Part shown: in pieces, positions 17,117 to 28,690 of the stretch
How the letters are laid out: each line of letters begins with the position of its first letter
How positions within the stretch are numbered: the first letter of the stretch is position 1
NCBI RefSeq assembly: GCF_025195095.1
Contig: NZ_JANAVZ010000006.1
Coordinates: forward strand, 62,001 to 126,000
From: Paracoccus maritimus
Lineage (GTDB): Bacteria; Pseudomonadota; Alphaproteobacteria; Rhodobacterales; Rhodobacteraceae
Direction of reading: 5' to 3'
DNA length: 64,000 nucleotides
Position numbers and translations under genes: made by a program
The notes under the pieces: generated by a model
What the model was told of the DNA's origin: nothing
The model's input: only the letters and a program-made list of their open reading frames with translations
Database searches by the model: none

Positions 17117-20100
17117 TCATTCAGCGGCTTCACGCATCGGTGCGCCACCGGACCTGAACTGTGCCAGCAACTCCTTGCGCCGGATCGCGGCCTCGTCTGC
17201 GGCCTTGTCCTTGACCGGACCATAACCCCGCACGCTGAGCGGCAGTTCGGCAAGTTCGATGGCGATGGGCAGCGTCGAGTCGTCCACATTCGCCAGCACC
17301 TCGCGCATGTCCGCCTCGAAATCACGGATCATGGCGCGTTCGCGCCTGCGTTCGGCGCCATAGCCGAACGGATCGAACGGCGTGCCGCGCAGCCCCTTCA
17401 TGGCCGACAGAACCCGGAACGCCTTCAGCATCCATGGCCCGAACTGCCGCTTCCTGGGGCGCCCGTTGGCATCGGTGCCCGACAACATCGGCGGTGCAAG
17501 ATTGAAGAACAGCGTCGTGCCCCCCTCCCACTGTTCCGCGACCTGTTCGGCGGTGGTCAGGTGAAGCCGCGCAACCTCGTATTCGTCCTTGTAGGCCAGC
17601 AGCTTGTAGTAGCCGCGCGCGACGCTTTCGCGCATTCCGTCCGGCGCCAGATCAACCAGCTTGCGGAATTTCCTGGCCAGCCTCTTGCCCTGATAGTCAA
17701 CCAGCCGAGCCTCGCGATAGGACACGGGATCGACCGGCAGTTCCGGGATCTCGGCCGGCTTTTTCATCAGATCCGGGAACGCCATCGCGCAGCGGCCGAT
17801 CTGGAAGGCGCGAAGGTTGTCATCGACCTTGGCACCGTTCAGTCGGATCGCGTCGTGGATCGCCGCCTCGGTCAGCGGAAGCAGCCCCTGCTGCCAGCAC
17901 GCGCCCAGGACCAGCATGTTGGAATAAATCGAATCCCCCAACATCCGCAGCGCCAGATCATTGGCGTCAAAGAACGCCACCCGGTCACCCAACCGCGCCT
18001 GCAGCGACATCTTCAGCCGATCGGCGGGCACCTGAAAATCGCGGAACCGGGTGAAATCACCGGTGATGATCTCGTGATCGTTGACGACCGCGCCGGTGCG
18101 ATCATTCGTCATCAGCCCGATCGTCCTGGCGCCGGCCGTCACGACCAGATCACCGCCGATCACGCAGTCGGCTTCACCGGTTGCCACGCGGATCGCGCTG
18201 ATATCCTCGGGGCGCTCGGCCAGTCGCAGATGGATATGGACTGCGCCACCCTTCTGGGCCAGCCCGGCCATCTCCATCATGCCGGCACCCTTGCCGTCGA
18301 TCTGCGCGGCCTGGGCCAGCACGGCCCCGATGGTGACCACGCCGGTGCCCCCGACCCCGGTGATGACCACGTTATGCGTCCCGCTGATTGCGGGCAGCGC
18401 GGGCTGCGGCAGGTCGGGGATAGTGAACGCCTCGGCCTTGGGTTTGCGCAACTTGCCGCCCTTGACGGTCACGAAGCTGGGGCAGAAGCCCTTCAGGCAG
18501 GAATAGTCCTTGTTGCAGCTGGACTGGTCGATCTGACGCTTGCGGCCAAGTTCGGTGTCCAGCGGCACGATCGACACGCAGTTCGACTGAACCGAGCAGT
18601 CGCCGCAGCCCTCGCATACCTCGGGGTTGATCCAGACGCGCCGGTCAGGGTCCGGGAACTGCCCCTTCTTGCGGCGACGGCGCTTTTCAGCCGCGCAGGT
18701 CTGGATATACAGGATCGCGCTGACGCCCTTGGCATCTTCCAGTTCGCGCTGAACATTCATCATCTCGGCGCGTTCCTCGAACCGCATTCCCTGCGGAAAC
18801 TGCTTGCGGTCCACGTCTTCTTTTTCGTCATAGACCACGATCACCGGATCGACCCCCATCGCGGTCAGCTCGCGCGCGATCTGGGGCGCGGTCAGATCGC
18901 CCTCGTTCGGCTGCCCGCCGGTCATCGCCACAGCGTCGTTATACAGGATCTTGTAGGTGATGGTGGTCTTGGCCGCGATCGCGGCACGGATCGCCAGAGA
19001 GCCGGAATGATTATAGGTTCCGTCGCCAAGATTCTGAAAAACATGACCCCTTGTGCTGAATGGCGCCTCACCGATCCAGTTCGCGCCCTCGCCGCCCATA
19101 TGAGTGAAGCCTTCCGTCTCGCGCCCCATCCACTGCACCATGTAGTGACATCCGATGCCGGCATAGGCTCGGCTGCCTTCGGGCAGGCGGGTCGAGGTAT
19201 TGTGCGGGCAACCCGAACAGAACCAGGGGGTTCTGGTTGCAATCTCGGGTGCGTTGTCATTGCGGCGAACCTCGGTCAGGCGGTTCAGACCGGCGCGGAT
19301 ATGTTCGGTCCCGCGGCCTTCCTCGATCAGGATGCCGCCGATCTTTTGGGCGATCATGACCGGGTCCAGCGCATAGCGCGTGGGGAACAGTTCCTCGCCG
19401 GTCTTGTCGTGCTTCCATCCATGCACGCGACGCCCGTGGCGATTGTCGAAAATCGCCTCTTTCAACTGCACTTCGATCAGCTTTCGCTTTTCTTCAACGC
19501 AGACGATAAGTTCCAGATTTTCAGACCATTCCTGGAAGGACTTCATGTCCAGCGGCCATGTCTGACCGACCTTGTAGGTGGTCAGTCCCAGACGCTCGGC
19601 CTCGGCCTCGTCGATGCCCAGCAAGGACAGAGCATGAACCAGATCCAGCCAGTTCTTGCCCGCCGCGACGAAGCCGATCTTGGCGCCCGGCCTGCCCCAG
19701 TGCTTGCGATCGATCCGGTTGGCACGGCTGAACGCCTCGGCCGCCCACCGCTTGAAGTCGATCATCCGCGCTTCCTGCGTGACAGGGGTATCGCCCAAGC
19801 GGATATTCAGCCCGCCCTCGGGCATCTGAAAATCGGGGATGACGAATTTCAAACGGTCCGGGTCGCCGTTGACGACGGCGGTCGCCTCGACGGTATCCTT
19901 CATCGTCTTCAACCCGGTCCAGACGCCCGCAAACCGCGACAGCGCAAATCCATACAGGCCATAGTCCAGGATTTCCTGCACACCGGCCGGGGACAGGACC
20001 GGAATATAGGCGTCGATCATCGCCCAGTCCGACTGATGCAGCACGGTCGAGCTTTCACCAGTGTGATCGTCGCCCATCGCCATGACGACACCGCCATGTT

Positions 20101-20506
20101 TCGAACTGCCGGCCATGTTGGCGTGGCGCATCACGTCGCCGGTGCGGTCCACGCCCGGCCCCTTGCCATACCACAGTGCATAGACGCCGTCGTATTTGCC
20201 TTCGCCGCGCAGTTCGGCCTGCTGGCTGCCCCAGATGGCGGTTGCGGCGAGGTCTTCGTTCAGGCCGGGCTGAAACAGCACATTGGCCTCGGACAGGCGC
20301 TTGCCCTCGCGCATCATCTGCAGATCGACGCCCCCCAACGGCGACCCGCGATAGCCGGTAACATAGCCGGCCGTGTTCAGCCCCGCGGCTTTGTCACGTG
20401 CCGCTTGCATAAGCATCAGGCGAACAAGGGCCTGCGTGCCGTTCAACAATACGTGTGACTTCGACAGATCAAAGCGGTCGGCTAGCGTGAATTCCTGCTT
20501 GCTCAT
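17117..20506 (-). CDS. Indolepyruvate ferredoxin oxidoreductase, single-chain (alpha-beta fused)
   Basis: A 1129-residue cytosolic enzyme. The N-terminal part has the pyruvate-oxidoreductase-like fold (GYRGSPLGGVD). A thiamine-diphosphate domain (SGCPHNTSTRLPEGS, GDGTYNHSG) follows, then a ferredoxin-like Cys cluster (CEGCGDCSVQSNC and SCNKDYSCLKGFC), then the gamma-type domain (GVGGTGVVTIGAVLAQAA). It oxidatively decarboxylates aryl 2-oxoacids from aromatic amino acids to aryl-acetyl-CoA, usually with ferredoxin; the fused form is common in aerobic proteobacteria. The ATG complementary to 20504-20506 has GGAGGAGACGCAGG upstream. A LysR gene is divergent, with a 17-base dyad between them. Confidence 0.93.
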   Translation of the reverse strand: MSKQEFTLADRFDLSKSHVLLNGTQALVRLMLMQAARDKAAGLNTAGYVTGYRGSPLGGVDLQMMREGKRLSEANVLFQPGLNEDLAATAIWGSQQAELRGEGKYDGVYALWYGKGPGVDRTGDVMRHANMAGSSKHGGVVMAMGDDHTGESSTVLHQSDWAMIDAYIPVLSPAGVQEILDYGLYGFALSRFAGVWTGLKTMKDTVEATAVVNGDPDRLKFVIPDFQMPEGGLNIRLGDTPVTQEARMIDFKRWAAEAFSRANRIDRKHWGRPGAKIGFVAAGKNWLDLVHALSLLGIDEAEAERLGLTTYKVGQTWPLDMKSFQEWSENLELIVCVEEKRKLIEVQLKEAIFDNRHGRRVHGWKHDKTGEELFPTRYALDPVMIAQKIGGILIEEGRGTEHIRAGLNRLTEVRRNDNAPEIATRTPWFCSGCPHNTSTRLPEGSRAYAGIGCHYMVQWMGRETEGFTHMGGEGANWIGEAPFSTRGHVFQNLGDGTYNHSGSLAIRAAIAAKTTITYKILYNDAVAMTGGQPNEGDLTAPQIARELTAMGVDPVIVVYDEKEDVDRKQFPQGMRFEERAEMMNVQRELEDAKGVSAILYIQTCAAEKRRRRKKGQFPDPDRRVWINPEVCEGCGDCSVQSNCVSIVPLDTELGRKRQIDQSSCNKDYSCLKGFCPSFVTVKGGKLRKPKAEAFTIPDLPQPALPAISGTHNVVITGVGGTGVVTIGAVLAQAAQIDGKGAGMMEMAGLAQKGGAVHIHLRLAERPEDISAIRVATGEADCVIGGDLVVTAGARTIGLMTNDRTGAVVNDHEIITGDFTRFRDFQVPADRLKMSLQARLGDRVAFFDANDLALRMLGDSIYSNMLVLGACWQQGLLPLTEAAIHDAIRLNGAKVDDNLRAFQIGRCAMAFPDLMKKPAEIPELPVDPVSYREARLVDYQGKRLARKFRKLVDLAPDGMRESVARGYYKLLAYKDEYEVARLHLTTAEQVAEQWEGGTTLFFNLAPPMLSGTDANGRPRKRQFGPWMLKAFRVLSAMKGLRGTPFDPFGYGAERRRERAMIRDFEADMREVLANVDDSTLPIAIELAELPLSVRGYGPVKDKAADEAAIRRKELLAQFRSGGAPMREAAE

Positions 20507-20548
20507 CCTGCGTCTCCTCCAATGCCGGTGGGCTTCACGATCATTATA

Positions 20549-20565
20549 GGTCAGAATTGCTGACC
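20549..20565. promoter_or_regulatory. Dyad in the lysR/indolepyruvate oxidoreductase divergent promoter
   Basis: GGTCAG-AATTG-CTGACC is a perfect six-base inverted repeat with a five-base spacer. It lies 43 bases from the oxidoreductase start and 102 bases before lysR. Position and size suit an operator for the divergent LysR protein. No direct evidence of binding exists in the sequence. Confidence 0.45.
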
Positions 20566-20667
20566 GATGAAGGAAAAAATCGATGCTTGACGCAGCCGTG
20601 AGGGACAGGCAGGGGAAGAAGAGATTTGCAAAAAACGCATGGCTGACCAAGCAGGATTGTAACAGCT

Positions 20668-21573
20668 ATGGACTGGGACAAACTAAGAATATTTCACGCG
20701 GTTGCCGATGCCGGCAGCCTGACCCATGCTGGCGACACGCTGCATCTGTCGCAATCAGCCGTCAGCCGGCAGATCCGCGCGCTGGAAGAGACGCTGGGAA
20801 CGACGCTTTTCCACCGGCATGCACGCGGACTGATTCTTACCGAACAGGGCGAGTTGCTGTTCGAGGCGACCTCCGCCATGGCGCGCAAGCTGGACGGCGC
20901 CTCGGCCCGCATCCGCGACAGCGAGGAAAATGTTCTTGGCGAACTGAAGGTGACGACAACGGTCGGCTTCGGCACGCTGTGGCTGGCCCCGCGCCTGGTC
21001 AAGCTTTACGAGAAATATCCCGACCTGAAGATCGACCTGATGCTGGAGGAGCGGGTGCTTGACCTGCCCATGCGCGAAGCCGATGTCGCGATCCGCATGA
21101 AGGAACCCAGCCAATCAGACCTGATCCGTCGGCGCCTGCTGAATATCCGCATGCGGCTTTATGCCACGCAGGAATATCTGGATCACGCCGGCACCCCAGG
21201 CAGCCTGGACGACCTGTCCACCCATCGGCTGATCTGTCAGAAAACCGATCAGCCGCAGGTCGCGGCCGGCGCGCGGCTGGTTCAGGAAATCATGTCCCGG
21301 AACATCACCTCGATGTTAACCGTGAACAATTATTTCGGCGTGCTTCAGGGCGTTCTGGCCAATGTTGGCGTCGGCGTTCTGCCCGACTACCTGGCCGTGG
21401 ATCACCAGGGCCTTGTGCGCGTCCTGCCCGAGATCGAGTCGGGCGAGGTCCCGGTCTTCCTGGCCTACCCCGAAGAACTGCGCCAGACGCGGCGCGTTGC
21501 CGCATTCCGCGATTTTGTCTTGGAAGAGATTCAGGCCTATCGGCGGCAGAAAAGCGAAGTCGTGCCTGAATAG
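20668..21573 (+). CDS. LysR family transcriptional regulator
   Basis: A 301-residue LysR protein with the winged-helix domain at residues 1-60 (MDWDKLRIFHAVADAGSLTH, QSAVSRQIRALEETLG) and a substrate-binding domain containing the usual GVGVLPDY segment. The C terminus is short and charged. It is transcribed away from the indolepyruvate oxidoreductase gene, so aromatic 2-oxoacid metabolism is its probable target, possibly through the dyad at 20549-20565. The inducer is unknown. Confidence 0.9.
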   Translation: MDWDKLRIFHAVADAGSLTHAGDTLHLSQSAVSRQIRALEETLGTTLFHRHARGLILTEQGELLFEATSAMARKLDGASARIRDSEENVLGELKVTTTVGFGTLWLAPRLVKLYEKYPDLKIDLMLEERVLDLPMREADVAIRMKEPSQSDLIRRRLLNIRMRLYATQEYLDHAGTPGSLDDLSTHRLICQKTDQPQVAAGARLVQEIMSRNITSMLTVNNYFGVLQGVLANVGVGVLPDYLAVDHQGLVRVLPEIESGEVPVFLAYPEELRQTRRVAAFRDFVLEEIQAYRRQKSEVVPE

Positions 21574-21667
21574 TGCGCTAAACCTGCCGAATCCTGACAA
21601 ATCCAACTGCAATTTTGCCGCGACTCGGGGTTGATCTACAACTTTCGCGTGTAGCTATTCAGCAACT

Positions 21668-21822
21668 GCATGGCGGCTATGCTGCGGGTGCAGCATCATT
21701 TTCCTTGAACCATTCGCATCCTGCCCATAAATCAGGCTGCGAAGGCGGTGGTCAGCTTAACCGCGCATCACCTTCTACCTCCCTGTTGGACTTAGGCCGG
21801 GCCTCGTGCCCGGCTTTTTTTT
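21668..21822 (+). ncRNA. Candidate structured non-coding RNA before purL
   Basis: No convincing frame fills the 341 bases between lysR and purL. Instead there are three hairpins in a row: ATGCTGC-GGGT-GCAGCAT (21679-21696), TTCGCA/TGCGAA with an inner CCTG/CAGG (21713-21743), and GCGGT/ACCGC (21745-21764). An unpaired CTACCTCCC follows, then a strong terminator. A weak promoter (TTGATC at 21631, GCTATT 17 bases on) would start it near 21666. It could be an independent small RNA or a terminated purL leader. The family is not recognised; 6S RNA or a CCUCC-type regulatory RNA are untested ideas. Confidence 0.45.
21796..21822 (+). terminator. Strong rho-independent terminator upstream of purL
   Basis: GCCGGGC-CTCGT-GCCCGGC (21796-21814) is followed by eight T. 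It is 93 bases before the purL ATG. It ends either lysR read-through or the candidate RNA described at 21668-21822. Confidence 0.9.
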
Positions 21823-21915
21823 GTCCGCACGGGCGCGGTTCGCCGCGCAACCCTTCCCATGGCGGGCGTCTCACCATAAAAGGCGCCAGACCACACGGGG
21901 CAGGAAGGGCCGGAT

Positions 21916-24092
<2,177 letters not shown>

Positions 24093-24096
<4 letters not shown>

Positions 24097-25241
24097 CCTT
24101 GCGCGCGCCCGCCGGTTTCGCCGTCATCGTCACGGCGGCGGGTCGTGGCAGCCGCGCGGGCGGCGACGCGCCCAAGCAATGGCGCAGCCTTGCGGGGCGT
24201 TCGGTGCTGGCCCGGGCACTGGCCGCCTTCTCGGGTTTTGATCGCGTGGTGCTGGTCGTGCATCCCGACGACATGGGTAATGCGATCAGGGAATTCTCGG
24301 GCGCCGTCACAATCGTCTCGGGGGGCGAGACCCGCGCGTCCAGTGTCCGCAACGGCCTGCTGTCCCTGCGCGGCAGTGGCATCAGCCATGTGTTGATCCA
24401 TGACGGCGCGCGCCCTCTGGTCGGCGACGACGTCATCGGCGGCGTCATAGAGGCTTTGACGGCGGGCGCATTGGCGGCGGCGCCCGCGCTGCCGGTCAGC
24501 GATGCGCTGTGGCGCGGCGATCAGGGCATGGTCACCGGAACCGCCGCGCGCGACGGGCTGTATCGCGCCCAGACCCCGCAAGGATTTTCCTTCGACCACA
24601 TCCTGACGGCCCATCTGGAACATTCGCACGACGCCGCCGATGATGTCGAACTGGCGCGTATGGCGGGATTGCAGGTCGCAATCACAACAGGCAGTGAAGA
24701 CAATCTGAAGATCACCTATCCTGCGGATTTCGCGCGGGCCGAACGGATTCTGGGAACGGCAATGGATATACGGCTTGGCAACGGTTACGACGTTCACGCC
24801 TTCGGGCCGGGCGATCATGTCTGGCTGTGCGGCGTGCAGATCCCGCACGAGGCCGGGCTGGTCGGCCATTCTGATGCCGATGTCGGCATGCACGCCCTGA
24901 CCGACGCCATCTATGGCGCGCTGGCCCAGGGCGATATCGGTCGGCATTTTCCACCTTCCGACCCGCAATGGAAAGGTGCGGACAGCGCGATCTTTCTGCG
25001 CCATGCGGCAGAGCTTGCCCGCAGCCACGGGTTTTCATTCGGCAATTGCGATGTCACGCTGATCTGCGAGGCCCCGAAGATCGGACCGCACGCCGCCGCG
25101 ATGCAGCTGCGCCTGTCCGAAATCACGGGGATCGACGCAGACCGGATCAGCGTCAAGGCGACCACCTCGGAACGCCTTGGATTTACCGGCCGACGCGAAG
25201 GGATCGCGGCCATCGCAACCGCCGCGCTGATGAAAGGATAA
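24093..25241 (+). CDS. ispDF: Bifunctional IspD/IspF isoprenoid enzyme
   Basis: A 382-residue fusion. Residues 1-223 are the MEP cytidylyltransferase (Isp[26 protein letters not shown]). Residues 224-382 are the MECDP synthase (Isp[36 protein letters not shown]). It carries steps three and five of the MEP pathway, with IspE supplied elsewhere. The fusion is typical of alphaproteobacteria. It is four-base coupled to purL and directly followed by pgpA. The ispG gene of the same pathway is at 58-59 kb. Confidence 0.97.
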
Positions 25242-25736
25242 ATGATGGACCGCCTGCTGTGTATCTGGTTCGGTGCCGGGCTGTTGAAGCCAGCCCCCGG
25301 CACCTGGGGATCGGCAGTTGCCGTCGCTCTGGGGCTGCTGATCCACAGGATCGGGCATTTTCCCCTGCTGGCCATCGCCACGGTTGCCGTCACCATCGCA
25401 GGGTTCTGGGCCGTTCGCCGCCATACCGCCGGCATGGAAGACCCAGACCGCAGCGAGATCGTCATTGACGAGGTCGCGGGCCAGTGGCTGGCACTGTGTT
25501 TTCCTTCGGCGGGGTTCTTCTTTGCGGGGCTGCCCGCAAGCAGCTTTCCCTATCCCGGCTGGATCGCGGCATTCCTGTTCTTTCGCCTGTTCGACATCTG
25601 GAAGCCATGGCTTGTCGGACGCGCCGACCGGCAAGGAGGGGTCGATGGCGTGATGGTGGATGATCTCTGGGCGGGTCTCTTCGCGGGCATCGCCACGATG
25701 ATCGCCGCAGCCATAGCCCACGGGGTGCTGATGTGA
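25242..25736 (+). CDS. pgpA: Phosphatidylglycerophosphatase A
   Basis: A 164-residue membrane enzyme with the PgpA motifs PAPGTWGS near residue 18, DEVAGQW with the catalytic acidic residues, and RLFDIWKPW. Several hydrophobic segments place it in the inner membrane, where it dephosphorylates phosphatidylglycerophosphate to phosphatidylglycerol, the lipid used by Lgt. It begins immediately after the ispDF stop and its own stop overlaps the next gene's GTG by four bases. Confidence 0.95.
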   Translation: MMDRLLCIWFGAGLLKPAPGTWGSAVAVALGLLIHRIGHFPLLAIATVAVTIAGFWAVRRHTAGMEDPDRSEIVIDEVAGQWLALCFPSAGFFFAGLPASSFPYPGWIAAFLFFRLFDIWKPWLVGRADRQGGVDGVMVDDLWAGLFAGIATMIAAAIAHGVLM

Positions 25737-26242
25737 GCCTAGCGGCCGAGGTGCTGGGCGCCGCCCGTGCACGGGGCGTCCTGATCGCCACCGCCGAAAG
25801 CTGCACCGGCGGGCTGATTGCGGCTGCACTGACCGAGGTTCCGGGTTCGTCCGATGTCGTGGACAGGGGCTTCGTGACCTATTCAAACGCCGCGAAACGC
25901 CAGATGCTGGGCGTCAACCCCGCAGCGCTTGACGCATTCGGCGCCGTCAGCGAACAGGTCGCGGCCGAGATGGCCAGCGGCGCCTTGGCGCATTCGGATG
26001 CAAACCTTGCGGTCGCGGTCACCGGGATAGCGGGCCCTGGCGGATCTGACCACAAACCCGAGGGACGGGTCTGTTTCGGTGTTGCGACTGCGTCAGGGGT
26101 GACGACGCCCGAAGTGGCAACCGAGACGATCGATTTCGGCCCAATCGGCCGCCACCGGGTGCGCGCCGCAACGGTCGATCACGCGCTGCGGCTGTTGCTG
26201 CAGCATCTCGGTCAGCACCGCGTCGGGGAAACCGACAGCTGA
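25733..26242 (+). CDS. pncC: CinA C-terminal domain protein (nicotinamide-nucleotide amidase PncC)
   Basis: A 169-residue stand-alone CinA C-terminal domain: AESCTGGLIAAALTEVPGSS at residues 21-40, YSNAAK, and GIAGPGGSDHKPEG. PncC converts nicotinamide mononucleotide to nicotinic acid mononucleotide in NAD salvage. The GTG at 25733 overlaps the pgpA stop (GTGA), which decides the start. It ends one base before the convergent threonine aldolase stop. Confidence 0.9.
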   Translation: MSLAAEVLGAARARGVLIATAESCTGGLIAAALTEVPGSSDVVDRGFVTYSNAAKRQMLGVNPAALDAFGAVSEQVAAEMASGALAHSDANLAVAVTGIAGPGGSDHKPEGRVCFGVATASGVTTPEVATETIDFGPIGRHRVRAATVDHALRLLLQHLGQHRVGETDS

Positions 26243-26243
26243 C

Positions 26244-27293
26244 CTAGGTCTGCTGCCCCGCCAGCGCCGCAAGGAACCGTTCGATATCCGCGTGGGGCGT
26301 GTTCCACGACGTCACCAGACGGATCGGCACGGGATCCAGCCCCTCGGCCGACTTGTCGGGCCACAGATGATAGATCGCCCCGGCCTCTTGAGCGCGCCCA
26401 TGCGCCGCGGCGGGAATGGTCGCAAAGACGGCGTTTGACTGGACCGGCACCAGCAGCGAACCGCCGGCCTCCAGCACCCCCTCGGCCAGCCGTGCAGCCA
26501 GACCATTCGCGTGGCGGGCAAGGTCCAGCCACAGGCCGTCTTCGGCCAGCGCCAGCATCTGCGCCGACAGAAATCGCTGCTTCGAGAAGACATGCCCGGA
26601 CTGCTTGCGGCGATAGTCGAACCCTTCGGCCAGTGCAGGATCGAAGAATACCACGGCTTCGGCCGCCATCGCGCCGTTCTTGGTGCCGCCAAGGCACAGC
26701 ACATCAACGCCGGCACGCCAGGTCAGATCGGCGGCGGAACCTTCCAAGGCCGCGACAGCATTGGCAAAGCGCGCGCCATCCATGTGCAGCGGCAGCCCCG
26801 CCCGATGCGCGGTTTCCGCCAGTGCCGCGACATCATCGATGCTGTAGACCGTGCCCCATTCGGTCGCGTTGGTGATCGACACCATCGCGTTGCGGCCACC
26901 GTTCAGCCCCCCACCGGCGCCGATGCGCAGGGCGTCGGCCAGAACATGCGGCGCGATCTTGCCACCCTCGCCCGGCAGCGTCACCAGCTTGCCGCCGTGG
27001 GTAAAGAACTCGGGCGCGCCGCATTCGCTGGTTTCGATATGCGCGTCCTCGTGACAATAGATGCGACCACCCGCCGGACAAAGCTGCGCACAGACCAGCG
27101 CATTGGCCGCCGTTCCCGTCGCCACAAAGCGGATGACGGCATCGGGTGCCTGCAACAGGTCGCGCAGCGCCGCTTCGGCACGCGCGGTCACCGGATCGTC
27201 GCCATAGCCCATCATCGCACCATCGTTGCACTCGGCAAGCGCACGCACGACCGCCGGATGCGCGCCATATGCGTTGTCCGATGCAAAATTCAC
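26244..27293 (-). CDS. Low-specificity L-threonine aldolase (PLP-dependent beta-eliminating lyase)
   Basis: A 349-residue fold-type I PLP enzyme beginning NFASDN. The active-site Lys is in LGGTKNGAM; HEDAHIETSECGAPEF and HMDGARFANA are the usual cofactor-binding stretches. It cleaves L-threonine or allo-threonine to glycine and acetaldehyde. The GTG complementary to 27291-27293 is chosen because it overlaps the upstream stop as GTGA and gives the family start; the upstream open frame lacks similarity. Confidence 0.92.
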   Translation of the reverse strand: MNFASDNAYGAHPAVVRALAECNDGAMMGYGDDPVTARAEAALRDLLQAPDAVIRFVATGTAANALVCAQLCPAGGRIYCHEDAHIETSECGAPEFFTHGGKLVTLPGEGGKIAPHVLADALRIGAGGGLNGGRNAMVSITNATEWGTVYSIDDVAALAETAHRAGLPLHMDGARFANAVAALEGSAADLTWRAGVDVLCLGGTKNGAMAAEAVVFFDPALAEGFDYRRKQSGHVFSKQRFLSAQMLALAEDGLWLDLARHANGLAARLAEGVLEAGGSLLVPVQSNAVFATIPAAAHGRAQEAGAIYHLWPDKSAEGLDPVPIRLVTSWNTPHADIERFLAALAGQQT

Positions 27294-27730
27294 GACAGAT
27301 CCTCGATGATATGTTGGTCCCAGTCTTCCTCGTCGATCTCGGCCTCGCTGACGGTCCAGCCGCGCACGCTGACACCGGCGCGGTGAACCGCTTCGGGATC
27401 GCCCGAGATCAGGTGATGCCAATCATAAAGCGGCTTGCCTTCGGCCCGCAGGCGATAGGCGCAGGTGGCGGGCAGCCACCATGCGATATCCTTCAGCCGC
27501 GCCGGTGTCAGCACCACGCATTCGGGAACATAGTCATGCCGGTTGGCATAGGAACTGCACCGACAGGCGTGCCCGTCCAGCAGCTTGCAGGCGACGCGGG
27601 TGAACGCCAGTTCCTGCGTATCCTCGTATTCGATCTTGTTCAGGCAGCACTTGCCGCAGCCATCGCACAGCGCCTCCCACTCATCGCGGGTCAGCCGGTC
27701 CAGCCGCATTTCCCAGAACCGTTCGCGCAT
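27290..27730 (-). CDS. YcgN family cysteine-cluster protein
   Basis: A 146-residue protein with a zinc/iron-chelating type Cys pattern: CDGCGKCC near the N terminus, then Cys in TRVACKLL, ACRCSSY, PECVVL and ATCAYRL. This is the YcgN/UPF0260 family, whose function is unknown. It starts at the ATG overlapping the ribF stop (TGATG); a GTG one codon earlier is equally possible. Its stop overlaps the threonine aldolase GTG. The three genes form a tightly coupled ribF-ycgN-aldolase run. Confidence 0.9.
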   Translation of the reverse strand: MRERFWEMRLDRLTRDEWEALCDGCGKCCLNKIEYEDTQELAFTRVACKLLDGHACRCSSYANRHDYVPECVVLTPARLKDIAWWLPATCAYRLRAEGKPLYDWHHLISGDPEAVHRAGVSVRGWTVSEAEIDEEDWDQHIIEDLS

Positions 27731-28659
27731 CACGCGCCCGACAGAACCGCGCGCGCCTGTCCGGCGTCGGCGGCGATCTGGTCGATCAGCGTCTCGACAT
27801 CGTCGAACTTCGCCTCGTCGCGCAGGAACTCGACCAGCGCGACCGACAGATGTTCGCCGTATAGGTCGCCGTCAAAGTCGAACAGATGCACTTCAAGATT
27901 GGGTTCGTTCCGACCGAACATCGGGCGCACGCCCAGGCTGGCGACACCTTGGCAGGACAGCCGATCCGGTCCGGTCAGCACATCGACCAGCACCGCATAG
28001 ACGCCCAGTCGCGGCAGGTGCAGCCCCTCAAGGCGCATATTCGCGGTCGGCCAGCCGAAGTCGCGGCCGCGCTTGTCGCCATGCACGACTTCGCCCTCGA
28101 TCCGATGCCAGTGACCCAGCATCCGTTCGGCATCGCGCACCCGCCCCTCGCTCAGCGCGGTGCGGATCGCGGTGGAACTGTAGTCCTGCCCGCCGGTGCC
28201 GACCAGCGGCACCGCCGTCACGCCAAAGCCGAACCGGCGACCCAGATCGGCCAGGGTCTGAACATCGCCCGCGCGTTTCTTGCCAAAGCGGAAATCGGCG
28301 CCGACGGTGACGTGCCGGACGCCCAGACCTTCGGCAAGCACGTCCTGTGCGAAGGCTTCGGGCGTCAGGCCGGCCAAAACCGGACCGAACGGCAATTCGT
28401 ATAGATGTTCGACCCCCAGCCTTGCCAGTCGGTTGGCGCGCGATTCAGCGTTCATCAGCCTGAAGGCGGCGGCATCGGGCGCAAAATACTGTCGCGGATG
28501 CGGCTCGAAGGTCAGGATCCCAAGCGGGGCGTCGGCTGCGCGGGACGCGGTCTCGATCACCACCCGGTGTCCCAGATGGACGCCGTCGAAATTGCCCATC
28601 GCCACGGTCGCCCCACGGGCGCTGGCAGGCAATCCGTTCCAGTCGTGATGGATATGCAA
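27730..28659 (-). CDS. ribF: Bifunctional riboflavin kinase/FAD synthetase
   Basis: A 309-residue RibF. The FAD synthetase half carries GNFDGVHLGH near residue 22 and a DFRFG motif. The riboflavin kinase half carries GRDFGWPTANM and EVHLFDFDGDLYG. It converts riboflavin to FMN and FAD. The start appears to be TTG (complement of 28657-28659) because no ATG or GTG fits between the preceding stop and the conserved GNFDGVH motif. It is 31 bases downstream of the PhaJ-like gene. Confidence 0.95.
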   Translation of the reverse strand: MHIHHDWNGLPASARGATVAMGNFDGVHLGHRVVIETASRAADAPLGILTFEPHPRQYFAPDAAAFRLMNAESRANRLARLGVEHLYELPFGPVLAGLTPEAFAQDVLAEGLGVRHVTVGADFRFGKKRAGDVQTLADLGRRFGFGVTAVPLVGTGGQDYSSTAIRTALSEGRVRDAERMLGHWHRIEGEVVHGDKRGRDFGWPTANMRLEGLHLPRLGVYAVLVDVLTGPDRLSCQGVASLGVRPMFGRNEPNLEVHLFDFDGDLYGEHLSVALVEFLRDEAKFDDVETLIDQIAADAGQARAVLSGA

Positions 28660-28690
28660 CGGGCCCCCAGTCGGGGCGCCTGCCGCCCCG

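Noticed and set aside
17561..20458. A 965-codon open frame on the plus strand
   Set aside because: It is the antisense shadow of the indolepyruvate oxidoreductase gene; GC-rich third positions keep the opposite strand open. The translation has no domain and is Arg/His/Gln/Asp-heavy.
26225..26260. Palindrome GACCTAGGTC between two convergent stops
   Set aside because: It falls at a one-base intergenic junction inside coding ends, has no T-run and is short enough to be chance.
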